A stretch of DNA of 64,000 nt from Aquicoccus sp. G2-2 (GTDB taxonomy: Bacteria; Pseudomonadota; Alphaproteobacteria; Rhodobacterales; Rhodobacteraceae), in the NCBI RefSeq assembly GCF_034555965.1, contig NZ_JAYDCK010000003.1, positions 1,116,001 to 1,180,000 on the forward strand, written 5' to 3'. Under the pieces are notes generated by a model. That model worked only from the letters and a program-made list of their open reading frames with translations. It had not been told where the DNA came from and ran no database searches. Numbering within the stretch: the first letter of the stretch is position 1; the number at the start of each line of letters is the position of its first letter. The position numbers were made by a program, and so were the translations under genes. Positions 27,720 to 37,922 of the stretch are shown here, piece by piece.

Positions 27720-28727
27720 CTATATCGAAAGCCGGGCGGCGTGGCTTCCGCGCTCGCGATAAGGCGTGGTTTCATAATGCGCGCGGTAGCATTTCGAAAA
27801 ATGGCTGGGCGAGGCAAAGCCGCAAGCCAGCGCCACGTTGATCACGCTCATATCCGTCTGCATCAATAGGTTGCGCGCCTTTTGCAGCCGCAGCTCCATA
27901 TAATACCGCTTGGGCGAGCGGTTGAGGTAACGCCGGAACAGCCGTTCAAGCTGGCGCGTGCTCATGCCGACATCGCGGGCCAGAATCGACGGGCTGACCG
28001 GCTCTTCGATATTGCCTTCCATCATCTGAATGACTTGGCTCAGCTTGGGGTGCCGCACCCCGATGCGCGTGGGCACGGAAAGCCGCTGGGTATCCTGATC
28101 GGTGCGGATAGAGCTATAGATCTGCTGATCGGCCACTGCATTGGCCAGCGCCTCACCATGCTGATCGGCGATGACTTTCAACATCAGATCAATTGAAGAG
28201 GTGCCGCCTGCGGTGGTCAGCCTGTTGCCGTCGATCACGAAGACCGATTTGGTCAGATCGACCTCGTCGAACTCCTCGGTGAAGCTGTCCTGATTCTCCC
28301 AATGGATCGTTGCCCGCTTGCCTTCGAGCAACCCCGCCTTGGCGAGCGTGTAAGAGGCGGTGCAAAGCCCGCCCATGACCAGCCCCTTGCGCGCTTCGCG
28401 TCTAAGCCAGCCAATCAGTTTCTTGGTGGAGTTCTGCTGAATGTCGATCCCGCCACAAACCAGAATGGTATCGTCGCGGTGCAATTCCCCCAAATCACCA
28501 TCAAGGCGGAACTCTGTGCCTGCCGAACACGAGATGCTCTCGCCGCCTTCGCCCACAAGCTTCCAGCTAAAAAGCTCCTTGCCCGCCATCCGGTTAGCCA
28601 GACGCAGACATTCCAGTGCAGATGCGAAACTCAGCAGCGTGAAATCGTTGAGCAGCGCAAAGACAAAACGCCGTGTCCGGTCTTCGCCGAACGTCTCAAC
28701 CGCTAAGGTTTGATCCTTGCCCCCCAT
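27720..28727 (-). CDS. GlxA family transcriptional regulator (DJ-1/PfpI + AraC)
   Basis: A 335-residue regulator. Residues 18-190 are a class I glutamine-amidotransferase-like (DJ-1/PfpI) domain, with [16 protein letters not shown] around the position of the usual nucleophile Cys. The C-terminal 100 residues hold two AraC helix-turn-helices ([20 protein letters not shown] and [20 protein letters not shown]). The SD GGAGGAG is strong. It lies upstream of the liv operon on the same strand with a 141-bp gap. Members such as GbdR and CdhR control quaternary-amine or amino-acid use, so it may control the transporter; that is inference. Confidence 0.88.
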   Translation of the reverse strand: MGGKDQTLAVETFGEDRTRRFVFALLNDFTLLSFASALECLRLANRMAGKELFSWKLVGEGGESISCSAGTEFRLDGDLGELHRDDTILVCGGIDIQQNSTKKLIGWLRREARKGLVMGGLCTASYTLAKAGLLEGKRATIHWENQDSFTEEFDEVDLTKSVFVIDGNRLTTAGGTSSIDLMLKVIADQHGEALANAVADQQIYSSIRTDQDTQRLSVPTRIGVRHPKLSQVIQMMEGNIEEPVSPSILARDVGMSTRQLERLFRRYLNRSPKRYYMELRLQKARNLLMQTDMSVINVALACGFASPSHFSKCYRAHYETTPYRERGSHAARLSI

Positions 28728-28931
28728 CGGCCGCTCCTCCAACCGCCATCCACATGCGACGCCCCTTGTCGTCTTTGTCAAATGGGCACGGGCGATGCGC
28801 CGCGTCAAGAGGGGGAATCCGAGGTGGTCAGTCGGTTTTCGACGCGGTATAGAGTGACCCTCAAAAGCGGTTCGCGTTTTTCCATCTCTGGGCAACGCGA
28901 AACCGAAAGGCCAAGTGACCGGAGCAAGACG

Positions 28932-30299
28932 ATGACTGACTGGCAAAAAAACGGCTGGCGCGCAAAGCCGCGCATCCAGATGCCGGACTATACGGATGAT
29001 ACCGCTTTGCAAGCCGCAGAGGCGCGCCTTGCACAATATCCGCCACTGGTTTTTGCCGGAGAGGCGCGAAGCCTGAAAGAACAGCTCGGTGCCGCGTCGC
29101 GTGGCGAAGCGTTCCTGCTTCAGGGCGGTGATTGCGCCGAAAGTTTCGAGCAGTTCAGCGCCGATGCGATCCGTGACACCTTCAAGGTGATGCTGCAAAT
29201 GGCGATGGTTCTGACTTACGGGGCCAAGGTGCCGGTGGTGAAAGTCGGCCGCATGGCCGGGCAATTCGCCAAACCGCGCTCGGCCCCGACCGAGACGGTT
29301 GATGGCGTCGAATTGCCGTCCTATCGCGGCGACATCATCAACGAGCTGGCCTTTACCGAAACCTCGCGCGTGCCCGACCCGGCCAAGATGTTGCAGGCCT
29401 ATACGCAGGCCGCAGCGACGCTCAACCTCATTCGCGCATTTTCAACCGGCGGCTATGCCGATGTGCATCAGGTCCATCAATGGACGCTGGGCTTCACCGA
29501 AGGCGAAAAGGCCGCGCGCTACCGCGAAATGGCAGGCCGGATCAGTGATGCGCTTGATTTCATGGGGGCTGCGGGCGTGAACAGCGCCACGGCCTCTTCG
29601 TTGCGCACGGTGAATTTCTTCACCTCGCACGAGGCGCTTTTGCTGGAATACGAAGAGGCGCTGACCCGCGTTGATTCGACCTCAGGCAACTGGCTTGCTG
29701 GCTCAGGCCATATGGTCTGGATCGGCGACAGAACCCGCCAACCCGATGGCGCGCATGTGGAGTTTGCCCGTGGTGTGCTCAACCCCGTTGGCCTCAAATG
29801 CGGCCCGACGATGGAGCCGGACGACCTCAAACGCCTGCTGGCGCGGCTCAACCCCGAGAACGAGGCCGGCAAGCTTACCCTGATCGCGCGATTCGGTGCG
29901 GGTAAGGTGGGCGAACACCTGCCGCGCCTGATAAGGACCGTCCAGCAGGAAGGGGCCAATGTGCTCTGGGTTTGCGATCCGATGCATGGCAACACCATCA
30001 AATCCTCAAGCGGCTACAAGACCCGGCCGTTTCAGGCGGTCCGCAGCGAAGTGCAGGAGTTCTTCTCGGTTCACAAATCCGAGGGCACGATCCCGGGCGG
30101 TGTACATTTCGAGATGACCGGCCAAGACGTGACCGAATGCACCGGCGGCGTGCGCGCGGTTACCGACGAAGATCTTTCGTCACGCTATCACACCGCGTGT
30201 GATCCACGGCTCAACGCCTCGCAATCGCTGGAACTGGCCTTCCTTGTCGCAGAGGAATTGACCGCATTGAGAGGGGACAGCAAGGCGGCGGCTGTTTAA
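28932..30299 (+). CDS. class II 3-deoxy-7-phosphoheptulonate (DAHP) synthase
   Basis: A 455-residue enzyme of the plant/Mycobacterium-type class II DAHP synthases, the entry step of the shikimate pathway (PEP + erythrose 4-phosphate). Typical blocks are [14 protein letters not shown] (metal Cys), [16 protein letters not shown] (PEP binding), [30 protein letters not shown] and [23 protein letters not shown] precedes the ATG, and the upstream frame extension has no SD. The gene stands alone, with no other aro genes nearby. Confidence 0.94.
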   Translation: MTDWQKNGWRAKPRIQMPDYTDDTALQAAEARLAQYPPLVFAGEARSLKEQLGAASRGEAFLLQGGDCAESFEQFSADAIRDTFKVMLQMAMVLTYGAKVPVVKVGRMAGQFAKPRSAPTETVDGVELPSYRGDIINELAFTETSRVPDPAKMLQAYTQAAATLNLIRAFSTGGYADVHQVHQWTLGFTEGEKAARYREMAGRISDALDFMGAAGVNSATASSLRTVNFFTSHEALLLEYEEALTRVDSTSGNWLAGSGHMVWIGDRTRQPDGAHVEFARGVLNPVGLKCGPTMEPDDLKRLLARLNPENEAGKLTLIARFGAGKVGEHLPRLIRTVQQEGANVLWVCDPMHGNTIKSSSGYKTRPFQAVRSEVQEFFSVHKSEGTIPGGVHFEMTGQDVTECTGGVRAVTDEDLSSRYHTACDPRLNASQSLELAFLVAEELTALRGDSKAAAV

Positions 30300-30323
30300 G
30301 CGCAAAGCTCCTTCAGCCCGCAA

Positions 30324-30381
30324 GCCGTGCCAGCGGCGGACCGGCCCTGTGGGCCGGCGGCCCTTGATTCCATGCCGCGCT
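30324..30381. repeat. third copy of the REP-like repeat
   Basis: Bases 30324-30344 match the 21-base unit at 11763-11783 with one mismatch. They continue into a stem CCGGCCC-TGT-GGGCCGG and then GCGGCCCTTGATTCC, which is the reverse complement of the block at 11741-11755. The parts are therefore the same as in the 11.7 kb copy but arranged in a different order. Confidence 0.65.
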
Positions 30382-30409
30382 GCTACGGTACGCGGTCCCC
30401 CTGCATCCT

Positions 30410-31113
30410 TCACTCGTCAGACTTGACCAAGCGCAAATAGTCCGGGCGCGCCTCCGACCTGCGCGGCGTGTCCGCGAACCGGGCAGGGGCTCGCCAAAAC
30501 CTTGTTGCTGCCGCATCTGCGTCTGCGGGTTGTCGCGCAACCGCGCCTCATGTGGCGCGCTACCCGGCAGAGCCAGTGGGCGCAGCTCGGTTCCGGTGAT
30601 GTTGAACCGGCGCGGCGCGCGGCCAAGCGGCCCGTGGGTCTCAAAGCATCCCAGAACGCGACTGATCTCTCCGAAATCGTTTTCCAGCGGCAACAGAATC
30701 ATCTGGCCGTCAAGTGGCGGCTTGCCGATGCCGTCTTCGCCACGCAGATGAATGCGCGCGGTGGCGGGGGCGCTCATCACCTGATCGAGCAACTCGCTAA
30801 AGGCGCGCCGCCCGGCGGGTGGAATGAACGAACTCACCGGCATTCCGCGCACCTCCATGCCCATCAGATCGGAAAGATGCATCCCCGCGATCCGCAGGCG
30901 CGCCTGCCCCGGTGCGATCTTTTCCAGAATGAAGGCGTATTCCAGCGCGTTTTCGATCCCGCGCGGGTCAATATCCGACCGTTTCGGCACGTGGCATTTG
31001 GCGCGCAGCGCCTGCCAATAGGCCTCTACCTCGCTCACCGCGCGGTAACTTGTCTCGCTCCGGCGCCCGGTCATATCAATCACTTTCCCATGTTGGTTTT
31101 CAGTCGCGCGCAT
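30410..31113 (-). pseudogene. PAS-domain (PAS_5-like) protein with a 3' frameshift
   Basis: The N-terminal 200 residues form a PAS_5-type domain (EAYWQALRAKCHVPKRSDIDPRG read in two halves, then AGMHLSDLMGMEVRGMP). In the continuous frame the end is a long arginine-rich tail running to 30313. Adding one base near 30493-30499 (CCAAAA run on the plus strand) gives RAPARFADTPRR then RPDYLRLVKSDE and a stop at 30410, a far more natural end. So one base is probably missing here. GAGG precedes the ATG at 31113. The role is unknown; related proteins bind flavin or act as cell-cycle/stress sensors. Confidence 0.65.
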
Positions 31114-31364
31114 ACCGGCCTCACCTGCTGTCCTCTTTTCACTTTTCTCATTCGATCTTGATCTTCGCACAAGCGCCGGTTCGCCCGGTTAACCATATGT
31201 ATAAAGATATTACTCACTTCTTAATCTCGCAAAATCAGTCTCAAAAATCTCTAAAATTCTCTGGCTTTGGTTAACCCCGCGCCGCCACGCCCGCGCCAAC
31301 GCCGCTTGCCCCGCCCCCCACAAAGGCAGTAGGACGGAACGACACGCATTTCAGGGAGCCGCTC

Positions 31365-32255
31365 TTGACCATTTCAATGACAGGTTTTGCCGCTGCCAAG
31401 GGGCAGGAAGGCGGATTCAACTGGAGTTGGGAGTTGCGCAGCGTCAATTCCAAGGGGCTTGATCTTCGCTTGCGCGTGCCCGACTGGATAACCGGGCTGG
31501 AAGCCGGTTTGCGCGCCAGATTGTCCGAAACTCTCACCCGTGGTGCGGTCACACTTTCATTGCGGTTGTCGCGTGATGAGGAGATCGCTCAGAGTGCGGT
31601 CAACATGGCCCAGCTTGATGCCGTGCTTGATGCATTGCAAACCATCGAGGGGCGCGCACAGGAACGTGGCATCGCCCTTGCCCCGGCCCGCGCCGCCGAT
31701 CTGATGAGCCAGCGCGGGGTGCTGGAAAGCCGCTCCACCGACGAAAATACCGACCCGCTGAAAGCTGCGTTGCTCAAGGGATTTGAACCGTTGCTGGCAG
31801 AATTCATGACGATGCGCGCCAATGAAGGGGCCGCCCTCAGGGAGGTTCTGCTGGCCCAGTTGGAGAGCATTGCAACGCTCACCGCGCAAGCAACCACCGC
31901 CGCCGAAGCGCGCCGCGCCGAGCAGGACGCGGCCCTGAAGCAGGCGCTTGCCAAAGTGCTTGATGGCGCCGCCGGTGTCTCGCAAGAGCGGGTCACACAG
32001 GAACTGGCGCTGATCGCGGTGAAGGCCGACATCACCGAAGAATTGGACCGGCTGGGCGCGCATGTCCAAGCCGCGCGTGGCTTGCTCGAAAGTAGCGGCC
32101 CGATCGGGCGCAAGTTCGATTTTCTCAGCCAGGAATTCAACCGGGAGGCCAATACGCTGTGTTCCAAATCCCAGTCCAAGCAGCTCACCGCCATCGGGCT
32201 TGACCTGAAAGCGGTGATCGACCAGATGCGCGAACAGATTCAGAACGTCGAATAA
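31365..32255 (+). CDS. YicC/YloC family endoribonuclease
   Basis: A 296-residue YicC-like protein. The N-terminal SMTGFAAAKG and LRSVNSKGLDLRLRVP and the C-terminal FDFLSQEFNREANTLCSKS with SKQLTAIGLDLKAVIDQ are family hallmarks. The start is TTG at 31365, with AGGGAG at good spacing; an ATG four codons in is the alternative. In other bacteria YicC is an RNase that affects small-RNA turnover. It is directly upstream of gmk, the usual partner. Confidence 0.9.
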   Translation: MTISMTGFAAAKGQEGGFNWSWELRSVNSKGLDLRLRVPDWITGLEAGLRARLSETLTRGAVTLSLRLSRDEEIAQSAVNMAQLDAVLDALQTIEGRAQERGIALAPARAADLMSQRGVLESRSTDENTDPLKAALLKGFEPLLAEFMTMRANEGAALREVLLAQLESIATLTAQATTAAEARRAEQDAALKQALAKVLDGAAGVSQERVTQELALIAVKADITEELDRLGAHVQAARGLLESSGPIGRKFDFLSQEFNREANTLCSKSQSKQLTAIGLDLKAVIDQMREQIQNVE

Positions 32256-32270
32256 GCACGGGGAAAATAG

Positions 32271-32915
32271 ATGAAAAACCGCCGTGGCATTCTGATTATT
32301 CTCAGCTCCCCTTCCGGGGCAGGCAAATCGACCCTGTCGCGCCGGTTGCGCAATTGGGACCCGACGATCCGCTTTTCCGTCTCTGCCACCACCCGGACCC
32401 CACGGCCGGGCGAAGAGGACGGGCGCGAATACCACTTCATGACCGAAGAGGCGTTCAAACGCGACGTGGCCGCGGGCGCGATGCTGGAACACGCCCATGT
32501 CTTCGGCAATTTCTACGGCTCTCCGCGTGGCCCGGTCGAAGCGGCGATCGACGCGGGCGAAGATGTGCTTTTCGATATTGACTGGCAAGGCGCGCAGCAG
32601 ATCCGCAATTCCGCGCTCGCGCCACATACGCTTTCCATCTTCCTGCTGCCGCCGTCGATTGATGAATTGCATCGCCGTCTGGTTCAGCGCGGGCAGGACA
32701 GCGAGGAGGTGATTTCCAAGCGGATGCAGAAAAGCTGGGACGAGATTTCCCATTGGGACGGCTATGATTACGTGCTGATCAACGATGATCTGGAAACCAC
32801 CGAAGCCGAGCTGGTCGGCATCGTCACCACAACCCGCCTGCGCCGCATTCAGCAACCGGAGCTGACCGAACATGTGCGCAAGCTGCAAATGGAATTCGAG
32901 GAGATGACCCGATGA
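32271..32915 (+). CDS. gmk: guanylate kinase
   Basis: A 214-residue enzyme converting GMP to GDP. The P-loop [10 protein letters not shown] is near residue 12, followed by the GMP-binding region [21 protein letters not shown] (in two overlapping parts) and the lid [24 protein letters not shown] is typical. It lies 15 bp after the yicC-like gene and overlaps the next gene by 4 bp (ATGA), so the three form one operon. Confidence 0.96.
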   Translation: MKNRRGILIILSSPSGAGKSTLSRRLRNWDPTIRFSVSATTRTPRPGEEDGREYHFMTEEAFKRDVAAGAMLEHAHVFGNFYGSPRGPVEAAIDAGEDVLFDIDWQGAQQIRNSALAPHTLSIFLLPPSIDELHRRLVQRGQDSEEVISKRMQKSWDEISHWDGYDYVLINDDLETTEAELVGIVTTTRLRRIQQPELTEHVRKLQMEFEEMTR

Positions 32916-33433
32916 CGCTCTATGCCCTTGGCGATCTGAAGCCGCGCTGCCACGAAGATACATGGGTGGCGGCTGATGCCAACGTGATCGGCAACGTGGT
33001 GCTGGAGGAGGGGGCGTCTGTCTGGTTCTGCGCCACGCTGCGCGGCGATCACGAGACAATCACCATTGGCCACGGCTCCAACGTGCAGGAAAATAGCGTG
33101 TTTCACACCGATATCGGCTATCCGCTGACCATTGGGCGCAATTGCACCATCGGCCACAAGGTGATGCTGCATGGCTGCACCATTGGCGATAATACATTGA
33201 TCGGGATGAACGCCACTATCCTCAACGGTGCGAGGATCGGGCGGAATTGTCTGATCGGGGCGGGGGCGCTGATCACCGAAGGCAAGGAAATTCCCGATGG
33301 CTCATTGGTGATGGGTGCGCCGGGCCGGGTGGTTCGCACGCTTGATGAGGCGGCAATTGCGGGGCTGACCGCATCGGCAGAGCATTATCAGGGCAATATG
33401 CGCCGTTTTCGCAGCGATCTGAAACCGCTCTGA
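32912..33433 (+). CDS. gamma-class carbonic anhydrase-like protein
   Basis: A 173-residue left-handed beta-helix protein of the gamma-carbonic anhydrase (YrdA/PaaY-like) group. The hexapeptide coils and the zinc histidines are visible in [30 protein letters not shown], giving the usual three-His site across subunits. It starts within the gmk stop. Many members of this group are inactive as carbonic anhydrases, so the activity is uncertain. Confidence 0.88.
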   Translation: MTLYALGDLKPRCHEDTWVAADANVIGNVVLEEGASVWFCATLRGDHETITIGHGSNVQENSVFHTDIGYPLTIGRNCTIGHKVMLHGCTIGDNTLIGMNATILNGARIGRNCLIGAGALITEGKEIPDGSLVMGAPGRVVRTLDEAAIAGLTASAEHYQGNMRRFRSDLKPL

Positions 33434-33443
33434 GCCGCCACTT

Positions 33444-33872
33444 TTACGCGGGCGCTACCTCTGGCGTTAGTTGCGCGCTGGCGATCAAGCCGTGATACCG
33501 CGCGACCAATCGCGAAAGCGGGGCAGGGCAGATCACCCGGAAAGCAAGGTCGGGAAAACACCTGCCGATCTCACGCTCGACAAGGGCGCGGCGCGGCAGC
33601 GCCTCGGCCATCGCAACGTAACACCCCTCAAACCGTGCCGCCGTCAAAATTCGCGCCACGTCATAGGCATCATATTCTGGGCAAAACAGCCAACTGGCGA
33701 CCATGTCAGGCGCGATCTGATGCACGATCTGCGCGCTCAGCCGCTCGAAGCTCATCTCGATCCGGCTCTGCTCTGGTGTGGCGTTTGAAATGACGGGCAG
33801 GGCAGGGCCGCACTCAATGCCCGCACCGATGCTCAGCCCGAGCGGTTTTAGTGGCAGTTGAAGCTTGGTCAT
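33444..33872 (-). CDS. conserved-looking protein of unknown function
   Basis: A 142-residue soluble protein, convergent with the carbonic-anhydrase-like gene. Visible blocks are PLKPLGLSIGAGIECGPALP, MSFERLSAQIVHQIAPDMV and WLFCPEYDAYDVARILTAARF. The last resembles the loop of Rossmann-like domains, but no motif is certain. The ATG at 33872 has only a weak SD, and the frame could start 21 codons earlier. I do not recognise a family. Confidence 0.6.
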   Translation of the reverse strand: MTKLQLPLKPLGLSIGAGIECGPALPVISNATPEQSRIEMSFERLSAQIVHQIAPDMVASWLFCPEYDAYDVARILTAARFEGCYVAMAEALPRRALVEREIGRCFPDLAFRVICPAPLSRLVARYHGLIASAQLTPEVAPA

Positions 33873-34205
33873 CGTCGTTTGAACACCCCCCACGTTCGCA
33901 TTGTCATGCTGTGTGCCGTGCCGTTTCGCAGACACATATTATCGAATCAGACCGTATCGCGTTTCACACAGCCTACAACTCCCCAAATAATGCGATTTGT
34001 AATTTCTCGTCCAAACGACGGCGAAAGGCGGCATGTCACCCACGCCGGGCAGCAACGCTCAGCCGCGCGCTGGTTTAATTATTGCCGGATAGCGCCGTTG
34101 CAACCGTGCGCCATACGCCCCGCAGACAGCAAGGCAGCCGGGGTGCAGACGATGTTTTTGCGCGGCCTTACGGCGTTAACCATTCCATTCACGCATGTGA
34201 AGGGT
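33873..34205. other. non-coding stretch
   Basis: 333 bases between two minus-strand genes. It is more AT-rich than its surroundings around 33940-34010. TTCAC-GCAT-GTGAA near 34190 is a short palindrome beside the LysR stop and may be part of its terminator. No gene is seen. Confidence 0.4.
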
Positions 34206-35113
34206 TCAACGCGGCAGCATATCTTCGCCGCTGGTTTCCTCCTCAAGCCAGCCGCGAAACGCCGCCAGACCGGCGTCATCGGCGCGCTCCTTCGGCCAGA
34301 CAAGCCAGTAATCCCCAAGGCTCTGCGCCGGGCCATCGACCGCCTGTTTCAGGGTGCCATCGGCCACGTCTTGCCGGACAAGGTAATCCGGCAGAAGTGC
34401 TACGCCCAGCCCGTGCAACACCGCTTGCAGGATGGTCGAAAACTGATCGTAATAGGTGCCACTGATCTGCCCCGCTTCGATACCGTGGGCGGCGAACCAC
34501 TGCGCCCAGGCCTGCGGCCTTGTCTGAATATGCAAGAGCGGCAAACGCAGCAAATCATGCCCGGATCGCACCGCACGCCCGCGCAGAAGATCGGCCCGCG
34601 CCACTGGAATCACCCGCTCGCGCGCCAGATGCAGCCGGTCCGTACCGGGGAGGGGGCAGAGCCAAAAACAATCGCTGCATCAAATGGTTCCGTGGCAAAG
34701 TTCAACCCACTGATACGGGTTGTCATGTTGATCGTCACATTGGGGTGGCTTGCCGCGAAGCCCGGCAGCCGCGGCACCAGCCAGCGCATCCCGAAGGTCG
34801 GCAGAATGGCAAGGCTGACTGCGCCGCCGCGCGGGTCGGTGGTCAGCCGCAGCGAGGCTTGGGCAATTCGCTGCAACGCGCCGCGCACCTCTGTGGCATA
34901 GCGCGCGCCGGCCTGTGTCAGTTCCAGCCGTTTGCGTGCCCGGCTAAGCAGAGTGACGCCAAGCTGTGCTTCAAGCGCCTGTAATTGCCGAGACACGGCA
35001 CTTTGCGTCAACGACAGCTCTTCCGCCGCCGCCGTGGCACTGCCCAGCCGATCCACCGCTTCCAAGGCTTGCAGGGCAGGGGTGGAGGGAAGGAAGCGGC
35101 GCGGTGCGATCAT
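34206..35113 (-). pseudogene. LysR family regulator (GcvA-like), split by a 1-base frameshift
   Basis: The first part (from ATG 35113) holds the LysR winged helix (LEAVDRLGSATAAAEELSLT, then QSAVSRQLQALEAQLG) and half of the effector domain, and ends after FGSAPSPVRTG. The second part starts in another frame and continues VIPVARADLLRG to residue about 302. Adding one C at the four-base run 34647-34650 gives SAPSPGTDRLHLARERVIPV, joining both in a normal-length GcvA-type protein. It is divergent from gcdH, a common pairing in proteobacteria (GcdR-like), and probably controls it. A sequence error is the simplest reading. Confidence 0.8.
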
Positions 35114-35148
35114 CAACTATTCCAAGATGTCATGTTACCATGCGGATA

Positions 35149-35175
35149 TTGCGATTTATCATGCGAGTATCGCAA
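35149..35175. promoter_or_regulatory. candidate LysR-type binding site in the gcdH divergent promoter
   Basis: TTGCGAT (35149-35155) and ATCGCAA (35169-35175) are perfect inverted 7-bp arms 13 bp apart, a spacing usual for LysR-type recognition sites. The same region also shows a direct repeat CATGCG-N3-AT at 35139 and 35160. It lies 36 bp upstream of the regulator start and 58 bp before gcdH. Confidence 0.6.
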
Positions 35176-35233
35176 GGTAAACTGAACAAAATCTTACCGC
35201 ATCAACCGCACCCCTTTATAACCGGAGGCCATA

Positions 35234-36454
35234 ATGCTCGATAAACCTGCGCTGCGCGCCAAGGATGCGCCCGATCTGGGCAGTTTCACCTGGGACGATC
35301 CGTTCCGGCTTGATGATCAACTGGCCGAAGATGAGCGCATGATCCGCGACAGCGCGCACGCCTATGCGCAGGAAAAGCTGCAACCGCGCGTCAATGACGC
35401 TTTCGCCAATGAAACCACCGACCCGGACATTTTCCGCGAAATGGGCGAAATGGGCCTCTTGGGCGTCACCACACCCGAGCAATATGGCGGGCTTGGCTCG
35501 GGCTATGTGTCTTACGGGTTGGTCGCGCGCGAGGTTGAGCGCGTCGACAGCGGTTATCGCTCGATGATGAGCGTGCAAAGCTCACTGGTGATGTATCCGA
35601 TCTATGCCTATGGTTCTGAAGAACAACGGGAAAAATACCTTCCCAAGCTTTGCACGGGCGAATTCATCGGTTGTTTCGGGCTGACCGAACCCGATGCCGG
35701 CTCTGACCCGTCAGGCATGAAAACCCGTGCCGAGAAGATCGACGGCGGCTATCGTCTGACCGGCTCGAAAATGTGGATTTCCAACGCGCCGGTGGCGGAT
35801 GTGTTCGTGATCTGGGCCAAATCCGATGCCCATGGCGGCAAGATCCGTGGCTTCGTGCTTGAAAAAGGCATGAAGGGGCTCTCGGCGCCGAAGATCGAAC
35901 AGAAGTTTTCCTTGCGCGCCTCGATCACCGGGGAAGTGGTCATGCAGGGCGTCGAAGTGGGCGAAGACGCGCTTTTGCCGCATGTTCAAGGGCTTAAAGG
36001 GCCGTTTGGGTGCCTTAACCGGGCGCGTTACGGGATCAGCTGGGGGGCGCTTGGCTCCGCCGAGTTTTGCTGGCACGCGGCGCGGCAATATGGCCTTGAC
36101 CGGCATCAGTTCAAACGCCCGCTGGCGCAGACCCAGCTTTTCCAGAAGAAGCTCGCCGACATGCAAACCGAGATTGCGCTTGGCCTGCAAGCGTCGCTCA
36201 GGGTGGGGCGGCTGATGGATGACGCCAACGCCGCACCAGAGATGATCTCCATCGTCAAGCGCAACAATTGCGGCAAGGCGCTCGACATTGCGCGGATGGC
36301 GCGCGACATGCACGGCGGCAACGGCATCAGCCTTGAGTTTCAGGTGATCCGCCACATGGTCAATCTTGAAACGGTTAACACCTATGAGGGCACCCATGAT
36401 GTCCACGCATTGATCCTTGGCCGCGCGCAAACCGGCTTGCAAGCGTTCTTCTGA
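35234..36454 (+). CDS. gcdH: glutaryl-CoA dehydrogenase
   Basis: A 406-residue acyl-CoA dehydrogenase of the GcdH group, converting glutaryl-CoA to crotonyl-CoA in lysine/tryptophan breakdown. FAD-binding blocks [20 protein letters not shown] and [17 protein letters not shown], and the C-terminal [15 protein letters not shown] with the catalytic Glu, are clear. [21 protein letters not shown] is typical of GcdH. GGAGG precedes the ATG. It is divergent from a LysR gene that probably controls it. Confidence 0.93.
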   Translation: MLDKPALRAKDAPDLGSFTWDDPFRLDDQLAEDERMIRDSAHAYAQEKLQPRVNDAFANETTDPDIFREMGEMGLLGVTTPEQYGGLGSGYVSYGLVAREVERVDSGYRSMMSVQSSLVMYPIYAYGSEEQREKYLPKLCTGEFIGCFGLTEPDAGSDPSGMKTRAEKIDGGYRLTGSKMWISNAPVADVFVIWAKSDAHGGKIRGFVLEKGMKGLSAPKIEQKFSLRASITGEVVMQGVEVGEDALLPHVQGLKGPFGCLNRARYGISWGALGSAEFCWHAARQYGLDRHQFKRPLAQTQLFQKKLADMQTEIALGLQASLRVGRLMDDANAAPEMISIVKRNNCGKALDIARMARDMHGGNGISLEFQVIRHMVNLETVNTYEGTHDVHALILGRAQTGLQAFF

Positions 36455-36468
36455 AACAGAAAATCTAA

Positions 36469-36493
36469 GGGTCAGAGTGGCACGCTCTGACCC
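36469..36493 (+). terminator. hairpin after gcdH
   Basis: Perfect 9-bp arms GGGTCAGAG (36469-36477) and CTCTGACCC (36485-36493) with a 7-base loop, 14 bp after the gcdH stop. There is no long T-run, so termination may be partial. Confidence 0.6.
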
Positions 36494-36578
36494 GAGGCTT
36501 TCCAGAACCGACGATCGGGTTGGGGGAGAGTAAAAGTCTTCAAGCGGAGGGAGGCCAGTTTCGCACCTGCATAATGCG

Positions 36579-36594
36579 CATAATCAGTATTATG
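36579..36594. promoter_or_regulatory. palindrome upstream of the LuxR-type gene
   Basis: CATAAT-CAGT-ATTATG is a perfect palindrome, with an extra CATAAT half site 9 bp upstream (36570-36575). It lies in the 356-base gap between gcdH and the luxR-type gene, a region otherwise AT-rich and without genes. It may be an operator; the binding protein is unknown. Confidence 0.35.
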
Positions 36595-36810
36595 TCAAAT
36601 AAGCTCGATCCAACAATATCAGTCTGTTAGCGGGTATTGCTCATAAAACCAACACTCTGCACTCTCACACACCGCTCAAATAACGGAAATACTCGACAGT
36701 CACAGTTTCATTCGTTTACAAATAATTGCCTGCCATTGCTCCTGCGTCTGGGGTGCCATCACTCATACCATGCGCAGCTAAGGCGAAAGAAACGGCACCG
36801 GGGATATGAA

Positions 36811-37569
36811 ATGACACCGCTTGTCGAGCATCTTGACGAGATCACCAACGCATCTTCGATGGAAGCGCTGTGGGACATGCATTGCCGCAAGATGGCCGAG
36901 TATGGCTTTGACCGAATGTTCTATGGCTATACCAACTACCGGCTTGGAAAATCGTTAGGCGATCCGGATGATTTCATCATCCTGACCAATCACACGAAAG
37001 ACTACACCGATTGGTTTCTCGGCCAGTCGATGTATTTTCACGCCCCGATGGTCAAATGGGCGCTGCAAAACGAAGGTTGGACCAGTTGGGCGATGGTCGC
37101 GGATATGTGGGAAAGCGGCGTTCTGTCAGCAAGCGAGCGGAAAGTCATTGAATTCAATCAGAAAATGAATGTGAAAGCAGGCTATACAATTAGCTTCCGA
37201 TCTGTCTCTCCACGCTCCAAGGGAGCCATCGCACTTACCGCGGCGGCAGACATGACGCAGGCGGATGCTGATGCGATCTGGGCGGAGAATGCGGCGGACC
37301 TTCTGGTGATGAACAATGTTGCGCACCTCAAAATCCTGTCCCTGCCCTATATCGGCCCGACCCGTGAATTGACCAAGCGCCAGCTTGAGGCGCTGCATTG
37401 GGTCGGTGACGGCAAGACCACAGCCGATATTGCGCTGCTCATGGGGCTGACACCGGCCACGGTTGAGAAACACCTGCGCCTCGCGCGCGATGTGCTCAAC
37501 GTGGAGACAACGGCCCAAGCGGTTCTGAAGGCCGCATTTCATCACCAGATGTTTGTGGTGGAATACTGA
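36811..37569 (+). CDS. LuxR-type autoinducer-binding regulator, no adjacent luxI
   Basis: A 252-residue LuxR-family regulator. Residues 20-165 form an autoinducer-binding domain (YGFDRMFYGYTNYR, then FHAPMVKWALQNEGWTSW). The C-terminal LuxR helix-turn-helix (LTKRQLEALHWVGDGKTTAD, then LMGLTPATVEKHLRLARDVL) fills residues 185-245. GGGGAT precedes the ATG; the longer upstream frame lacks coding features. No LuxI synthase is seen anywhere in the window, so it would be an orphan or solo LuxR here. The ligand cannot be predicted. Confidence 0.87.
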   Translation: MTPLVEHLDEITNASSMEALWDMHCRKMAEYGFDRMFYGYTNYRLGKSLGDPDDFIILTNHTKDYTDWFLGQSMYFHAPMVKWALQNEGWTSWAMVADMWESGVLSASERKVIEFNQKMNVKAGYTISFRSVSPRSKGAIALTAAADMTQADADAIWAENAADLLVMNNVAHLKILSLPYIGPTRELTKRQLEALHWVGDGKTTADIALLMGLTPATVEKHLRLARDVLNVETTAQAVLKAAFHHQMFVVEY

Positions 37570-37922
37570 AGCGCTTCGCTTTTAGCCCAATACATCAGAG
37601 AAAGACCAGGCGCGTGTGGGCGCTCTTATATCGCGCGGCACTTCACCAAATGCCCGTGGGTCAGGTTTATGGCGGAACGCATTCGGCCAGGTAAGGATTC
37701 CCATACTTTTCGAAAGGCACCTGTGGTGGCAATCTGAACTGGTTCCGTGAGTGGTGGCTAATGCCTTTGGAACACACAAGATGCCAACCTTGAGATTGCA
37801 AGGCTCTGCGTTTTGTCCGGTTTAAAACCGGCGCCGGTCGTTCGATCTATATTCGGTTGGGCGGTCGGCAACTTCGGGCTTGCCCTATCTCATCCCCATT
37901 TGCCGGGGTGAGCCTAAAAAAG
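37570..37922. other. non-coding stretch with a palindrome
   Basis: About 350 bases between the luxR-type gene and the tsf terminator. CCGGTTT-A-AAACCGG (37817-37831) is a perfect palindrome, directly followed by CGCCGG. A 65-codon minus-strand frame at 37582-37779 has no SD and no familiar sequence. No gene or RNA is called. Confidence 0.4.

Noticed and set aside
31557-33059. 500-codon minus-strand frame
   Set aside because: Antisense to yicC-like, gmk and carbonic anhydrase genes, which are firmly identified.
37582-37779. 65-codon minus-strand frame after the luxR-type gene
   Set aside because: Considered as a luxI fragment, but no LuxI motif is visible and there is no SD.
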